A stretch of DNA of 8,757 bases from JBDNIO01 sp041688215 (GTDB lineage Bacteria > Pseudomonadota > Gammaproteobacteria > Nevskiales > Salinisphaeraceae), in NCBI GenBank assembly GCA_041688215.1, contig JBDNIO010000188.1, positions 1 through 8,757 on the forward strand, given 5' to 3'. The position numbers were made by a program, and so were the translations under genes. Below, piece after piece: positions 1 through 5,900 of this stretch. A model generated the notes under the pieces. That model worked only from the letters and a program-made list of their open reading frames with translations, searched no databases and was not told where the DNA came from. The first letter of the stretch is position 1, and each line of letters starts with the position of its first letter.

Positions 1-7
1 CGAAGAC

Positions 8-90
8 CCGGAATCCAGTGAGACCTTATAGAACCTGGATTCCGGACGTTCGGCTCGCGAAGCTCGGGCTTCGCACTTTCCGGAATGACG
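8..90. repeat. Dispersed palindromic repeat relic
   Basis: A perfect 11-bp inverted repeat (CCGGAATCCAG at 8-18, CTGGATTCCGG at 35-45) encloses 16 bp. It is followed by a 7-bp hairpin (GCGAAGC at 57-63, GCTTCGC at 68-74, loop TCGG) and the ending CCGGAATGACG (80-90). Read on the minus strand, 90-35 begins CGTCATT and ends AATCCAG. This is the style of short non-coding repeats scattered through many proteobacterial genomes, and it resembles the repeats at the right edge of the window. No coding frame fits. The boundaries are set by eye, and the family is not identified. Confidence 0.55.
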
Positions 91-389
91 CAAGGAATAA
101 CCGAACTTCATGTCTCCATCGGCCGTGCTCTTACGAACTGCTCATGCGGTAAGCGTTTGATCTCCAGCGCGCAAAATTTTGTGGACAGCAGTGACCAGGC
201 TTATTATGTTGCCGCGCAACTGTTCACGCCGAACCTCGCCAATGGTGCCTAGTGCCCGCCACTAAAAACGCAAGTCTTAGCGCTCCTCCACAGGTTATGG
301 CTGGCTATCGCTCCAAGCCCAGGCTTCGCCAACAACCACCGCGAGCACCTGCATCGAGAGCTAACCAGTCCATATAGAAATTCCTGATA
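91..389. other. Intergenic region, no convincing gene
   Basis: About 300 bp between the left repeat and the 3' end of the metallo-hydrolase gene. The only coding-like stretch is a minus-strand open frame from just after a TAG (262-264) to a TGA (142-144). It would encode about 39 residues, including REQLRGNIISLVTAVHKILR, with no start codon or ribosome-binding site. It could be the 3' remnant of a decayed gene, but I do not recognise the family. A short dyad AAGCC-CA-GGCTT (about 315-326) lacks a T-run and is not a convincing terminator. No promoter is evident. Confidence 0.4.
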
Positions 390-1298
390 TCAGTTCAAGA
401 CATTGGTTGGTATCTTCAGATAGGACACGCCGTTAGCTTCTGGCTCCGGGAATCTACCCGCCCGTATATTTACCTGCACGGATGGCAGAATCAGGCGGGG
501 CATGTCCAAGCTGCGATCACGCGCCTCGCGCTTGCGCACGAACTGCGCTTCATCGACCCCGTCGCACACCTGCACATTGTCTCTGCGCTGTTCGGCTACG
601 GTGGTCTCCCACGCCGGCTCACGGCCGCCCGGGGCGTAGTCATGGCACATGCATAAACATGTCTCGTTGGGCAGGTCCAGTATCCGCCGGATGGAACGGT
701 ATAGGCTGCCGGCGTCACCACCGGGAAAGTCCGCCCGGGCGGTGCCGTAATCGGGCATGAACAGCGTGTCGCCGATGAAGGCGCAATCGCCGATGACATA
801 AGTCACGCAGGCCGGGGTGTGTCCCGGCGTGTGCAGGACCTGGACGTCCAAGCCGCCGAGGGCGAAATGCTCACCGTCTCGCAATAAGCGATCGAACTGC
901 GAGCCGTTGATCGCAAACCCATCGCCCAGGTTGAATAGCTTGCGAAAAATACGCTGCACGTCGCGGATATGCTCGCCGATGGCGACCGGCACCCCCAGCA
1001 ACCGTTTTAGATGCTGTGCGGCGCTCAGGTGATCGGCATGGGCATGGGTCTCCAATATCCAATCAACCTGCAGCTCGCCCGCCTCGATATACGCCACTAC
1101 ATTATCGATAAAGCCAGTGCTGCTGCGGCCCGAAACCGGATCGTAGTCCAGCACCGGATCGATCACGGCCGCGCGGCCGCTGCCCGGGTCGTGAACCACG
1201 TAGGTGATGGTGCAGGAAGGCTGGTGGAAAAAGCCCTGCACCTGCGGAGCAACGGCCACGGGCTGGTTGGAATCCAGCGGTTGTTTTCGGCTAGCCAT
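390..1298 (-). CDS. MBL-fold metallo-hydrolase, persulfide dioxygenase (BLH/ETHE1) type
   Basis: This 302-residue cytosolic protein carries the metallo-beta-lactamase metal motif H-A-H-A-D-H at residues 85-90 (within ETHAHADHL), then His160 (HTPGHTPAC), Asp177 (GDTLFMPDYGTARADFPGG) and His219 (MCHDY). The set H85, H160, D177 matches the mononuclear iron 2-His/1-Asp site of ETHE1-type persulfide dioxygenases. The long inserts DPVLDYDP (47-54) and the tail LILPSVQVNIRAG are typical of the bacterial BLH subgroup known from BigR-regulated sulfide detoxification. These enzymes oxidise glutathione persulfide with O2 to sulfite. The ATG at 1298 has GAGG (1307-1310) 8 nt upstream. The length is normal and the gene looks intact. 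It lies downstream of the FNR gene on the same strand, but a terminator-like hairpin sits between them, so it probably has its own promoter. Substrate is inferred from family; glyoxalase II is less likely given the inserts. Confidence 0.88.
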   Translation of the reverse strand: MASRKQPLDSNQPVAVAPQVQGFFHQPSCTITYVVHDPGSGRAAVIDPVLDYDPVSGRSSTGFIDNVVAYIEAGELQVDWILETHAHADHLSAAQHLKRLLGVPVAIGEHIRDVQRIFRKLFNLGDGFAINGSQFDRLLRDGEHFALGGLDVQVLHTPGHTPACVTYVIGDCAFIGDTLFMPDYGTARADFPGGDAGSLYRSIRRILDLPNETCLCMCHDYAPGGREPAWETTVAEQRRDNVQVCDGVDEAQFVRKREARDRSLDMPRLILPSVQVNIRAGRFPEPEANGVSYLKIPTNVLN

Positions 1299-1370
1299 TA
1301 AGGCAACCTCGGCACGAGTTTATGCCTGTGCTCTTTTCTGACATCGACATTTGTTCTTACCTGTATGGAT

Positions 1371-1400
1371 AATAAAGAACCCCGCGGCAAGCCGCGGGGT
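1371..1400 (-). terminator. Rho-independent terminator of the fixL-fixJ-fnr block
   Basis: A perfect 10-bp inverted repeat (ACCCCGCGGC at 1379-1388, GCCGCGGGGT at 1391-1400) has only AA between its arms, so the real loop is probably CAAG on a 9-bp stem. On the minus strand the stem is followed by TTCTTTATTATCC, a U-rich tail. It lies about 160 bp beyond the fnr stop codon and before the metallo-hydrolase start, so it would end transcription of the regulator genes. The hairpin may itself be a copy of a dispersed repeat serving as terminator, because a degenerate second copy follows. Confidence 0.6.
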
Positions 1401-1459
1401 ATTGCCTTGGTACTCGCTACGCATCGATCAGTCATGTCGCAGCAAGCTGCGGGGAATTA
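1379..1459. repeat. Two related hairpin repeats, CGGCAAGCCGCGGGG type
   Basis: The hairpin CGCGGCAAGCCGCGGGGTATT (first copy, ending at 1403) recurs as CGCAGCAAGCTGCGGGGAATT about 40 bp further on (about 1438-1458). Three compensating or tolerated differences leave a 6-bp stem, CGCAGC-AA-GCTGCG. The conserved right side GCGGGG(T/A)ATT marks them as copies of one short palindromic element rather than independent terminators. The stretch to 1559 shows no gene that I can support. Confidence 0.45.
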
Positions 1460-1559
1460 GACCCGCGGAGAAATTAACCGCATCATGGCCCCGTACACGG
1501 AGCAGCATACTGACGCTGGCCAAGGTCGCAGCGAAGGATGGCCTGGAGGTAACAGCCTC

Positions 1560-2330
1560 TCAGGCCACACGCAACGCCACTTCGGCGGATTCTGTCGTGA
1601 TACCGACTGGCTCCGCCAATTGGCGCAACTGCGGTAGGTCAAGCAGATGTAGTTCGGTGCTATTCGAAACCAATAGCCCCTGTATCGAGAATCGATTCAA
1701 AAGCCGGCTTATAGTCTCGGGGGCCAGGCGCAAAAGGCTGGCAATATCACGGCGGGTCATTGGGAGCTTCAGCTTTTCCCCCTGGGTCATCCCCCGTGCC
1801 CGCTCACGTCCGTGTAACAAGACCAGGAAAGCCGCCAAGCGTTGTTCGGCCGTGTAATCTCCAGACATGGCCAAGGCATGGCTGAGGTGCGCGCCCATCA
1901 AAGCCATAAACTGCCCGTTGAATGCCGGGCGGCTCACCAAAGCCCTGGTCAGTTCGGAATAAGGCAGTGTACATACGCTCGCCTCGCTCACGGCACAGGC
2001 GCTGCTTGGATAACGCCCGGATCCTATGGCATCCAGGCCGAGAATATCGCCGGGCAGATGGAAGCCGCGGACACGTTCGTTACCCTCTTCATCCACAGTA
2101 TAGGTTTTGATACAACCGGACTTGACCGCGTAGACACTACGCAACGGTTCGCCCGTCCAATAGACGTGGGCGCCCTCATTCCCAGCTAGCACGAGACAAT
2201 GACATCTTAGTGATTGCTTGTTATCGGACGCAAACAAATCCGAGCCAATACAAATTTCCCTGAGCGTGCAGTTCTCGCAACCGGAATTCGTGCCGCAGGC
2301 TTTCTCTATTTTTAGCTTGATGACTGCCAT
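1560..2330 (-). CDS. fnr: FNR-type Fe-S transcriptional regulator (Crp/Fnr family)
   Basis: This 256-residue regulator follows the FNR plan throughout. Cys18-x2-Cys21-x5-Cys27 (CENCTLREIC) plus Cys120 (EASVCTLPY) correspond to E. coli FNR Cys20, 23, 29 and 122, the ligands of the oxygen-labile [4Fe-4S] cluster. A cyclic-nucleotide-binding-like beta-roll follows (about 45-125), then the dimerisation helix and a winged helix with TRRDIASLLRLAPETISRLL (192-211). Glu205, Ser208 and Arg209 match the FNR recognition residues for TTGAT half-sites. In anaerobic cells it should dimerise and bind FNR boxes; none was found in this window's intergenic gaps. The ATG at 2330 was chosen because AGGAGG (2339-2344) lies 8 nt upstream. 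An in-frame ATG at 2336 is too close to that site, and one at 2444 has no support. It sits about 100 bp behind the FixJ-like gene on the same strand. Cys12, 43, 45, 73 and 112 are extra cysteines. The protein is longer at neither end than typical FNR. Confidence 0.92.
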   Translation of the reverse strand: MAVIKLKIEKACGTNSGCENCTLREICIGSDLFASDNKQSLRCHCLVLAGNEGAHVYWTGEPLRSVYAVKSGCIKTYTVDEEGNERVRGFHLPGDILGLDAIGSGRYPSSACAVSEASVCTLPYSELTRALVSRPAFNGQFMALMGAHLSHALAMSGDYTAEQRLAAFLVLLHGRERARGMTQGEKLKLPMTRRDIASLLRLAPETISRLLNRFSIQGLLVSNSTELHLLDLPQLRQLAEPVGITTESAEVALRVA

Positions 2331-2359
2331 AACCATGTCCTCCTGAATACGACATGGTT
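2331..2359 (-). promoter_or_regulatory. Inverted repeat around the fnr ribosome-binding site
   Basis: A perfect 9-bp inverted repeat (AACCATGTC at 2331-2339, GACATGGTT at 2351-2359) with an 11-nt spacer ends directly at the fnr start codon (2330-2328). In the mRNA it would fold as a stem-loop whose loop shows AGGAG, five of the six Shine-Dalgarno bases, with the sixth in the stem. It could modulate translation or be a DNA operator; both are inference. By rough count, about one 9-bp inverted repeat with a spacer this short is expected by chance in 9 kb, so its position is the main argument. Confidence 0.4.
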
Positions 2360-2433
2360 CTATGGTGACTCTGTAGCAGTGGCTGCGTAAGTGGCAATTG
2401 CCGAAAAGATTTGCGGTAACTACGGATGGTTCA

Positions 2434-3045
2434 CTAGAGGGCACCGGCTGCGTAGAGGTCGCGCACCAGCTCGGCCAGTGAGCGCACCTGCATCTTTTCC
2501 ATTACACGCCCCCTATAGTGTTCTACTGTACGGAGGCTCAACTCCAGGTCCAGAGCGATGACCTTGTTTGCCTGGCCGCCGGCCACCCGTTCGGCCACCT
2601 CGTGCTCTCGCGGGGTAAGTGACTGCAGACGCTCCAGGATGCTTTTGTGCCGCTCCTGTTCGGCCTTCGCTTCCAATCCTTGCCCATGAGCCTCGCGGAT
2701 GCGGTCGATCAATTCCTGGTCGCGGAAGGGCTTTTCGATAAAGGCCGAGGCGCCGGCCTGGATTGCCTCCACCGCCATGGGTATGTCGCCGTGGCCGGTG
2801 ATGAAGATGACCGGGATGTCCCAGCCTCGCTGCGTAATCTCCCGCTGTAACTCCAGCCCGCTCATCCCCGGCATGCGGATATCCAGTAGCAAACAGCCCG
2901 GCTTCGGATCGTTTTCGTAGTCCTCGAGGAAGGACGGCGCGTCCGCGAACAGGCGCGATTCGATCTTGATCGATTTCAGCAGCTGTTTCAGGCCAATGCG
3001 AACCGCTTCATCGTCATCGACCACATAGACCAGCCCCTGTTCCAT
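2434..3045 (-). CDS. fixJ: FixJ-like response regulator (REC + LuxR-type HTH)
   Basis: This 203-residue two-domain regulator is the FixJ/TodT/NarL kind. The receiver domain (about 5-120) has the acidic pocket Asp10-12 (VVDDDEA), phosphoacceptor Asp55 (LLLDIRMPGMSG), Thr83 (FITGHGD) and Lys105 (IEKPF). A linker (about 121-140) leads to a LuxR-type helix-turn-helix (about 142-200, LTPREHEVAERVAGGQANK and LSLRTVEHYRGRVMEKM). Phosphorylation should relieve receiver inhibition and allow DNA binding and activation. The ATG at 3045 overlaps the TGA of the kinase (TGATG) and has GGAGG 4 nt upstream inside the kinase gene, indicating translational coupling. A GTG at 3048 is possible but lies only 1 nt from GGAGG. 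The kinase is its evident partner. The fnr gene about 100 bp downstream is the natural target to suspect, as fixK is for FixJ. Other FixJ-family regulators answer other signals, so the name rests on the kinase. Confidence 0.9.
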   Translation of the reverse strand: MEQGLVYVVDDDEAVRIGLKQLLKSIKIESRLFADAPSFLEDYENDPKPGCLLLDIRMPGMSGLELQREITQRGWDIPVIFITGHGDIPMAVEAIQAGASAFIEKPFRDQELIDRIREAHGQGLEAKAEQERHKSILERLQSLTPREHEVAERVAGGQANKVIALDLELSLRTVEHYRGRVMEKMQVRSLAELVRDLYAAGAL

Positions 3046-4586
3046 CACGCCTCCGCGGTAGCCGGCAGATAAAGCATAAAAGTCGCCCCACCGTAGCGGT
3101 TGTTGCGCGCGGTCAAGGTGCCGCCGTGGGCCTCCGCAATGCTGCGCGACAGAGATAGCCCGATACCCAAACCCTGCGCCTTGGTGGTATAAAACGAATC
3201 GAAAATCTGCTCGATGCCCTTCGGGTCGATGCCGGCACCGCGATCAGACACCGTGATCTCGACGCCGCCGCCGACCCCGTGCGTGCGTACTGTAATTTCA
3301 TCGCCAACAGAGGCCTCTTCCATGGCGTCGGTGGCGTTGCGAATCAGATTCAAGAGCACCTGTTGTATCTGAACGACGTCGATTTCGGCAAGCGGCATCC
3401 GCTCGGCCAATTCCGTACGCAGCTGGATGCCCTTGCTGCGCGCATCCAATTCAGCCAAGGGCAGTACCTCCCTAAGCAGGACATTACAATCGGCCAGTTC
3501 CAGACTACGCTCCCGATGGCCGACAAAACCGCGCACTCGTCGTATGACCTTGCCGGCCCTGACGGCCTGCGCACTGATCACCTCCAGGCTTGCAGTGATA
3601 TCCGGATCTACCTCGGGCTGATCGGCGAGCATACGCTGGCTGGCCTGGGCATGGGTGGCGATGGCCGTCAGCGGCTGATTGAGCTCATGAGCAATCCCGG
3701 AGGCCACCTCACCCAGGGTCCCCAAACGGGCGGCATGCGCCAATCGCTCGCGCAGGTTCTCGATTTCCTCCTCGGCTTGCTTGTGTGCAGTGAGGTCTTC
3801 GATCTCCGCCACCAACATCAACGGCCGACCCTCGGCGTCCCTGACCACGCTGTTATGCAGCCGCACATGGACTACCTCGCCGCCTTTGCGCAGGTAACGC
3901 TTCTCGATCCGGTAGATGTCGCTCTCACCGCTGGCCAGCCTGTCCAGGTGGTCGCGACTGGGGTCCAAGTCCTCCGGATGCGTAATATCCAAATAGCTAA
4001 GGTGGGTGAGTTCCTGCTCGGAATAGCCTAGCAGGCTGCAGAAGGCCGGATTGGCGCTGAGTATATTGCCCTCGAGATCGGCGGTATCGATGGCGGTTGG
4101 CGCGTTCTGGAAGATGAGACGCAGCTCCTCCTCCTGGCGTCTAAGCTGCTCCTCGGCGCGCTTACGCTCGCTGATGTCGCGGATGATGCCGACAAAGCTG
4201 GTCTGGCCTTCAAGCTTGGCTTCGCCCACCGAGAGATCGATAGGAAATTCGCGCCCGTCCTTATAGCGTCCGATAACCTCACGACCGATGCCGATGATGC
4301 GAGCCTCCCCCGTCTGCTGATAGTGCCGGAGGTAATCGTCGTGTTCGCCACGGTAGGGCTCCGGCATCAGGATGTTGACGTTCTTGCCGAGCACCTCCTC
4401 GGCCTCGTAACCAAATATCGCCTCGGCCGCCTTGTTGAAGCGCTGGATACAGCCCACCGGGCCAATCTGGATGATGGCATCCACCGCTGCATCCAGCAGC
4501 GCCTCGAATTGCGCTTCGGCCCTGAGGGCGCGCTGGTGCACATCGGTCGCGTCAATGCGTTTTTCGCTGCTCGCCGTGATGGTCAT
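3045..4586 (-). CDS. fixL: FixL-like heme-PAS oxygen-sensing histidine kinase
   Basis: This 513-residue kinase has no transmembrane segment and should be cytosolic. PAS1 (about 24-140) strongly resembles the FixL heme domain. NVNILMPEPYRGEHDDY contains His82, at the place of the proximal heme ligand (B. japonicum His200). IIGIGREVIG contains Arg102, at the place of the distal Arg220 that contacts bound O2. The FixL Arg206 and His214, which touch the heme propionates, are His88 and Arg96 here, and Ile238 is Val120. PAS2 (about 155-270) lacks a heme motif. The HisKA domain has phosphoacceptor His300 (GIAHELNQPL). The HATPase domain has the N box (NLIRNATDAM, about 413-422), Asp448 (VSDRGAGI) and FYTTKAQGLGIGLSLS. 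It should phosphorylate the FixJ-like partner when O2 leaves the heme. The ATG at 4586 fits the family's N-terminus, although its ribosome-binding site is weak. An ATG at 4694 would add 36 residues of no recognisable domain. Confidence 0.9.
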   Translation of the reverse strand: MTITASSEKRIDATDVHQRALRAEAQFEALLDAAVDAIIQIGPVGCIQRFNKAAEAIFGYEAEEVLGKNVNILMPEPYRGEHDDYLRHYQQTGEARIIGIGREVIGRYKDGREFPIDLSVGEAKLEGQTSFVGIIRDISERKRAEEQLRRQEEELRLIFQNAPTAIDTADLEGNILSANPAFCSLLGYSEQELTHLSYLDITHPEDLDPSRDHLDRLASGESDIYRIEKRYLRKGGEVVHVRLHNSVVRDAEGRPLMLVAEIEDLTAHKQAEEEIENLRERLAHAARLGTLGEVASGIAHELNQPLTAIATHAQASQRMLADQPEVDPDITASLEVISAQAVRAGKVIRRVRGFVGHRERSLELADCNVLLREVLPLAELDARSKGIQLRTELAERMPLAEIDVVQIQQVLLNLIRNATDAMEEASVGDEITVRTHGVGGGVEITVSDRGAGIDPKGIEQIFDSFYTTKAQGLGIGLSLSRSIAEAHGGTLTARNNRYGGATFMLYLPATAEA

Positions 4587-4890
4587 GGCGATTACTTTAC
4601 TAAAGACCACCGGCGTTTGGAACTCAACCCAGCTCGGCAAATGAATGCCATCCCTGCGTATCGTCAGGCCGTGGGAACCAAGTACTCTGCACATCCCCTA
4701 CACTGGCGACCTGACGGCAGCAAATTTTTGGAAAAAAAATACAGAACTGAACAGTGCCGCCCAAGTAACCAATTGAATTTATATGAGTTTTAACCGGACA
4801 CTACTGGCAGTGGGTATGGATTCTGACAGTAACCTATTCCGGTCCATTTGGCGTCATGGTCTATCATTAACTCTGGTTGTGCCCAGATAA
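4587..4890. other. Intergenic region upstream of fixL
   Basis: About 300 bp between the kinase gene and the remains of the DUF4396 gene, which point away from each other. It should contain the fixL promoter, but I see no convincing -35/-10 pair, FNR box (TTGAT-N4-ATCAA) or sigma-54 site. The middle part is AT-rich, with an A8 run at 4732-4739, AATTTTT just before it and ATTTATATGAGTTTTAA about 40 bp after it. This is compatible with a bent upstream promoter region. No RNA gene or coding frame is supported. Confidence 0.45.
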
Positions 4891-4893
4891 GTG

Positions 4894-5410
4894 ATGATTC
4901 GTTTTTACGGCGTGATTTTCGCTCGTTGCGCATTGTTATTCAGGCTGCAGAGCGGGCGAGGTTGCTGGTTTATTGATTGCGGTTGGGCTGCTGTCGTTAG
5001 GAACTGGCTGGATCGTCGCGATAATGTTCTCATTGGCCTATGCCGCCGGTTTTGCGCTGACCGTGAGGCCGCTCACGCAAGGCGGCATGGATTTCCGTAC
5101 GGTCTTCAAGGGCACCATCTAGGCAGAAACGGTGAGTATTGCCGTGATGGAGTTCGTGGCCATCGGCACCGACCTGTGGCTGGGCGGCGACGCTACGATG
5201 GGCGAGCCGCTATTCTGGATGTCCCTGGCGGTGTCCTTATCCTGCGGTCTGCTCGCGGCCTATCCGGTTAATCTGTTACTGATCCACTACGGCGTTAAGG
5301 GGGGCCTGCATAGCCCCAAATGTCACATGGATGATCACCGCAGAGGTTTGCAATTGATCAATATCGCAGAAAAAACGCTACCTGGCGCGGTAACCACCCA
5401 AGCGACTTAG
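4894..5410 (+). pseudogene. Broken DUF4396 membrane protein gene
   Basis: In one frame the DNA encodes HCYSGCRAGEVAGLL, two hydrophobic stretches (about 4961-5060 and 5200-5285), then SIAVMEFVAIGTD and PLFWMSLAVSLSCGLLAAYP. These are hallmarks of the small DUF4396 integral membrane proteins: an H-C-x-x-G-C-x-A-G-E start, S-I-A-V-M-E, and P-x-F-W with A-x-P-V-N. The frame is interrupted by TAG at 5120-5122, between FKGTI and AETVSIAVME. Upstream it meets TGA at 4913-4915 with no start codon before the HCYSGC segment. An ATG at 4894 lies in the neighbouring +1 frame, so a frameshift near 4910-4920 is likely as well. The tail carries HSPKCHMDDH. Function of the family is unknown; metal handling is only suggested by the Cys/His motifs and the CsoR-type neighbour. 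Its TAG overlaps the csoR-family stop codon (TTAG, 5407-5410). Sequencing error could mimic one lesion. Confidence 0.75.
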
Positions 5411-5715
5411 CCGTATTTCGTTAATAACTCGGTGGCGTAGGTTAGACGGGTCTTGGCGTCGGCGCTGCTGAGATGCGCGCAGGATAGTTCCCGTTCGATA
5501 ACGCAAGAGAGCATGTTGTAAAAACTGCGGTCCAGAGCCTTACGCGCCGCCGACATTTGCTGGGCGACTTTTTCGCATTTTTCTTCGCGTTCGATCATGG
5601 CCTGAATACCACGCAGCTGGCCCTCTACACGGCGCAGGCGCGAGATTAATGCCGCCCGGTTTGCCAACCATTCCGGATCATCAACCGCGCTAGCCACATT
5701 TGCAGCTGAACTCAT
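5407..5715 (-). CDS. CsoR/RcnR/CstR-family transcriptional repressor
   Basis: This 102-residue all-helical repressor belongs to DUF156. The core LISRLRRVEGQLRGIQAMIE (23-42) holds the basic DNA-contacting helix, followed by EEKCEKVAQQMSAARKALDR (44-63). Cys47 aligns with the first ligand of CsoR (Cys36) and CstR (Cys31). The second-site residues differ: CsoR has His at +25 and Cys at +29 from that cysteine and CstR has Cys at +29, whereas here +25 is Val72, +29 is Glu76, and cysteines fall at +24 (Cys71) and +32 (Cys79). A Cu(I) x-H-C site is therefore absent; a thiol/persulfide or different metal effector is inferred. GGGGAG lies 9 nt before the ATG at 5715 and within a dyad that may be its operator. 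It is divergent from the fadL-type gene and tail to tail with the DUF4396 remnant, either of which could be or have been its target. Confidence 0.85.
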   Translation of the reverse strand: MSSAANVASAVDDPEWLANRAALISRLRRVEGQLRGIQAMIEREEKCEKVAQQMSAARKALDRSFYNMLSCVIERELSCAHLSSADAKTRLTYATELLTKYG

Positions 5716-5722
5716 AGTGTTC

Positions 5723-5753
5723 TACTCCCCATGGATTTATACATATGGGAGTA
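5723..5753 (-). promoter_or_regulatory. Candidate operator of the CsoR-family gene
   Basis: An inverted repeat lies just upstream of the repressor gene: TACTCCCCAT (5723-5732) against ATGGGAGTA (5745-5753), 9 bp per arm with one extra C in the left arm. Its centre TATACAT is AT-rich. CsoR/CstR-family operators are typically G-tract/C-tract dyads with such AT-rich centres. The left arm contains the gene's own Shine-Dalgarno sequence (GGGGAG on the minus strand), so binding would fit autoregulation. It lies about 150 bp from the fadL-type start and could also affect that promoter. No experimental support; the match is by eye. Confidence 0.4.
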
Positions 5754-5900
5754 TAACAAAGTGCCTATAGCAACATATGGCAGTGGTACCACATAAATCT
5801 CAGCTATCTGTGCCTGCCAGAATTAAGCACAACACTGCTGCCGATTCAGGTACAATAAAATAATAAGTGATAAGCAAACTAGATAGATAAAAAGGGAGTC

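Noticed and set aside
21..30. AGACCTTATA shared with 8608-8617 near the other end of the window
   Set aside because: Shared 10-mers are frequent between any two stretches of this length, and the flanks do not match.
384..393. Palindrome CTGATATCAG over the metallo-hydrolase stop codon
   Set aside because: Several perfect 10-bp palindromes are expected by chance in 9 kb, and there is no regulatory context.
2331..2444. N-terminal extension of FNR from ATG 2444 or 2336
   Set aside because: The extra residues have no FNR counterpart, and the only good Shine-Dalgarno points to the ATG at 2330.
482..4793. Several plus-strand open frames of 60-250 codons opposite the minus-strand genes
   Set aside because: They run antisense to well-supported genes, have arginine/proline-rich or low-complexity products typical of GC-rich shadows, and lack recognisable domains or ribosome-binding sites.
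5120..5122. TAG read as pyrrolysine or programmed readthrough in the DUF4396 gene
   Set aside because: There is no supporting context such as Pyl genes or a downstream structure, and the probable 5' frameshift points to decay.
5783..5792. GTGGTACCAC palindrome in the divergent gap
   Set aside because: It does not extend, matches no known operator I recognise, and is expected by chance.
5827..5840. Sigma-54-like GCAC...TGCT before the fadL-type gene
   Set aside because: The -24 element lacks the required GG and the spacing is poor.
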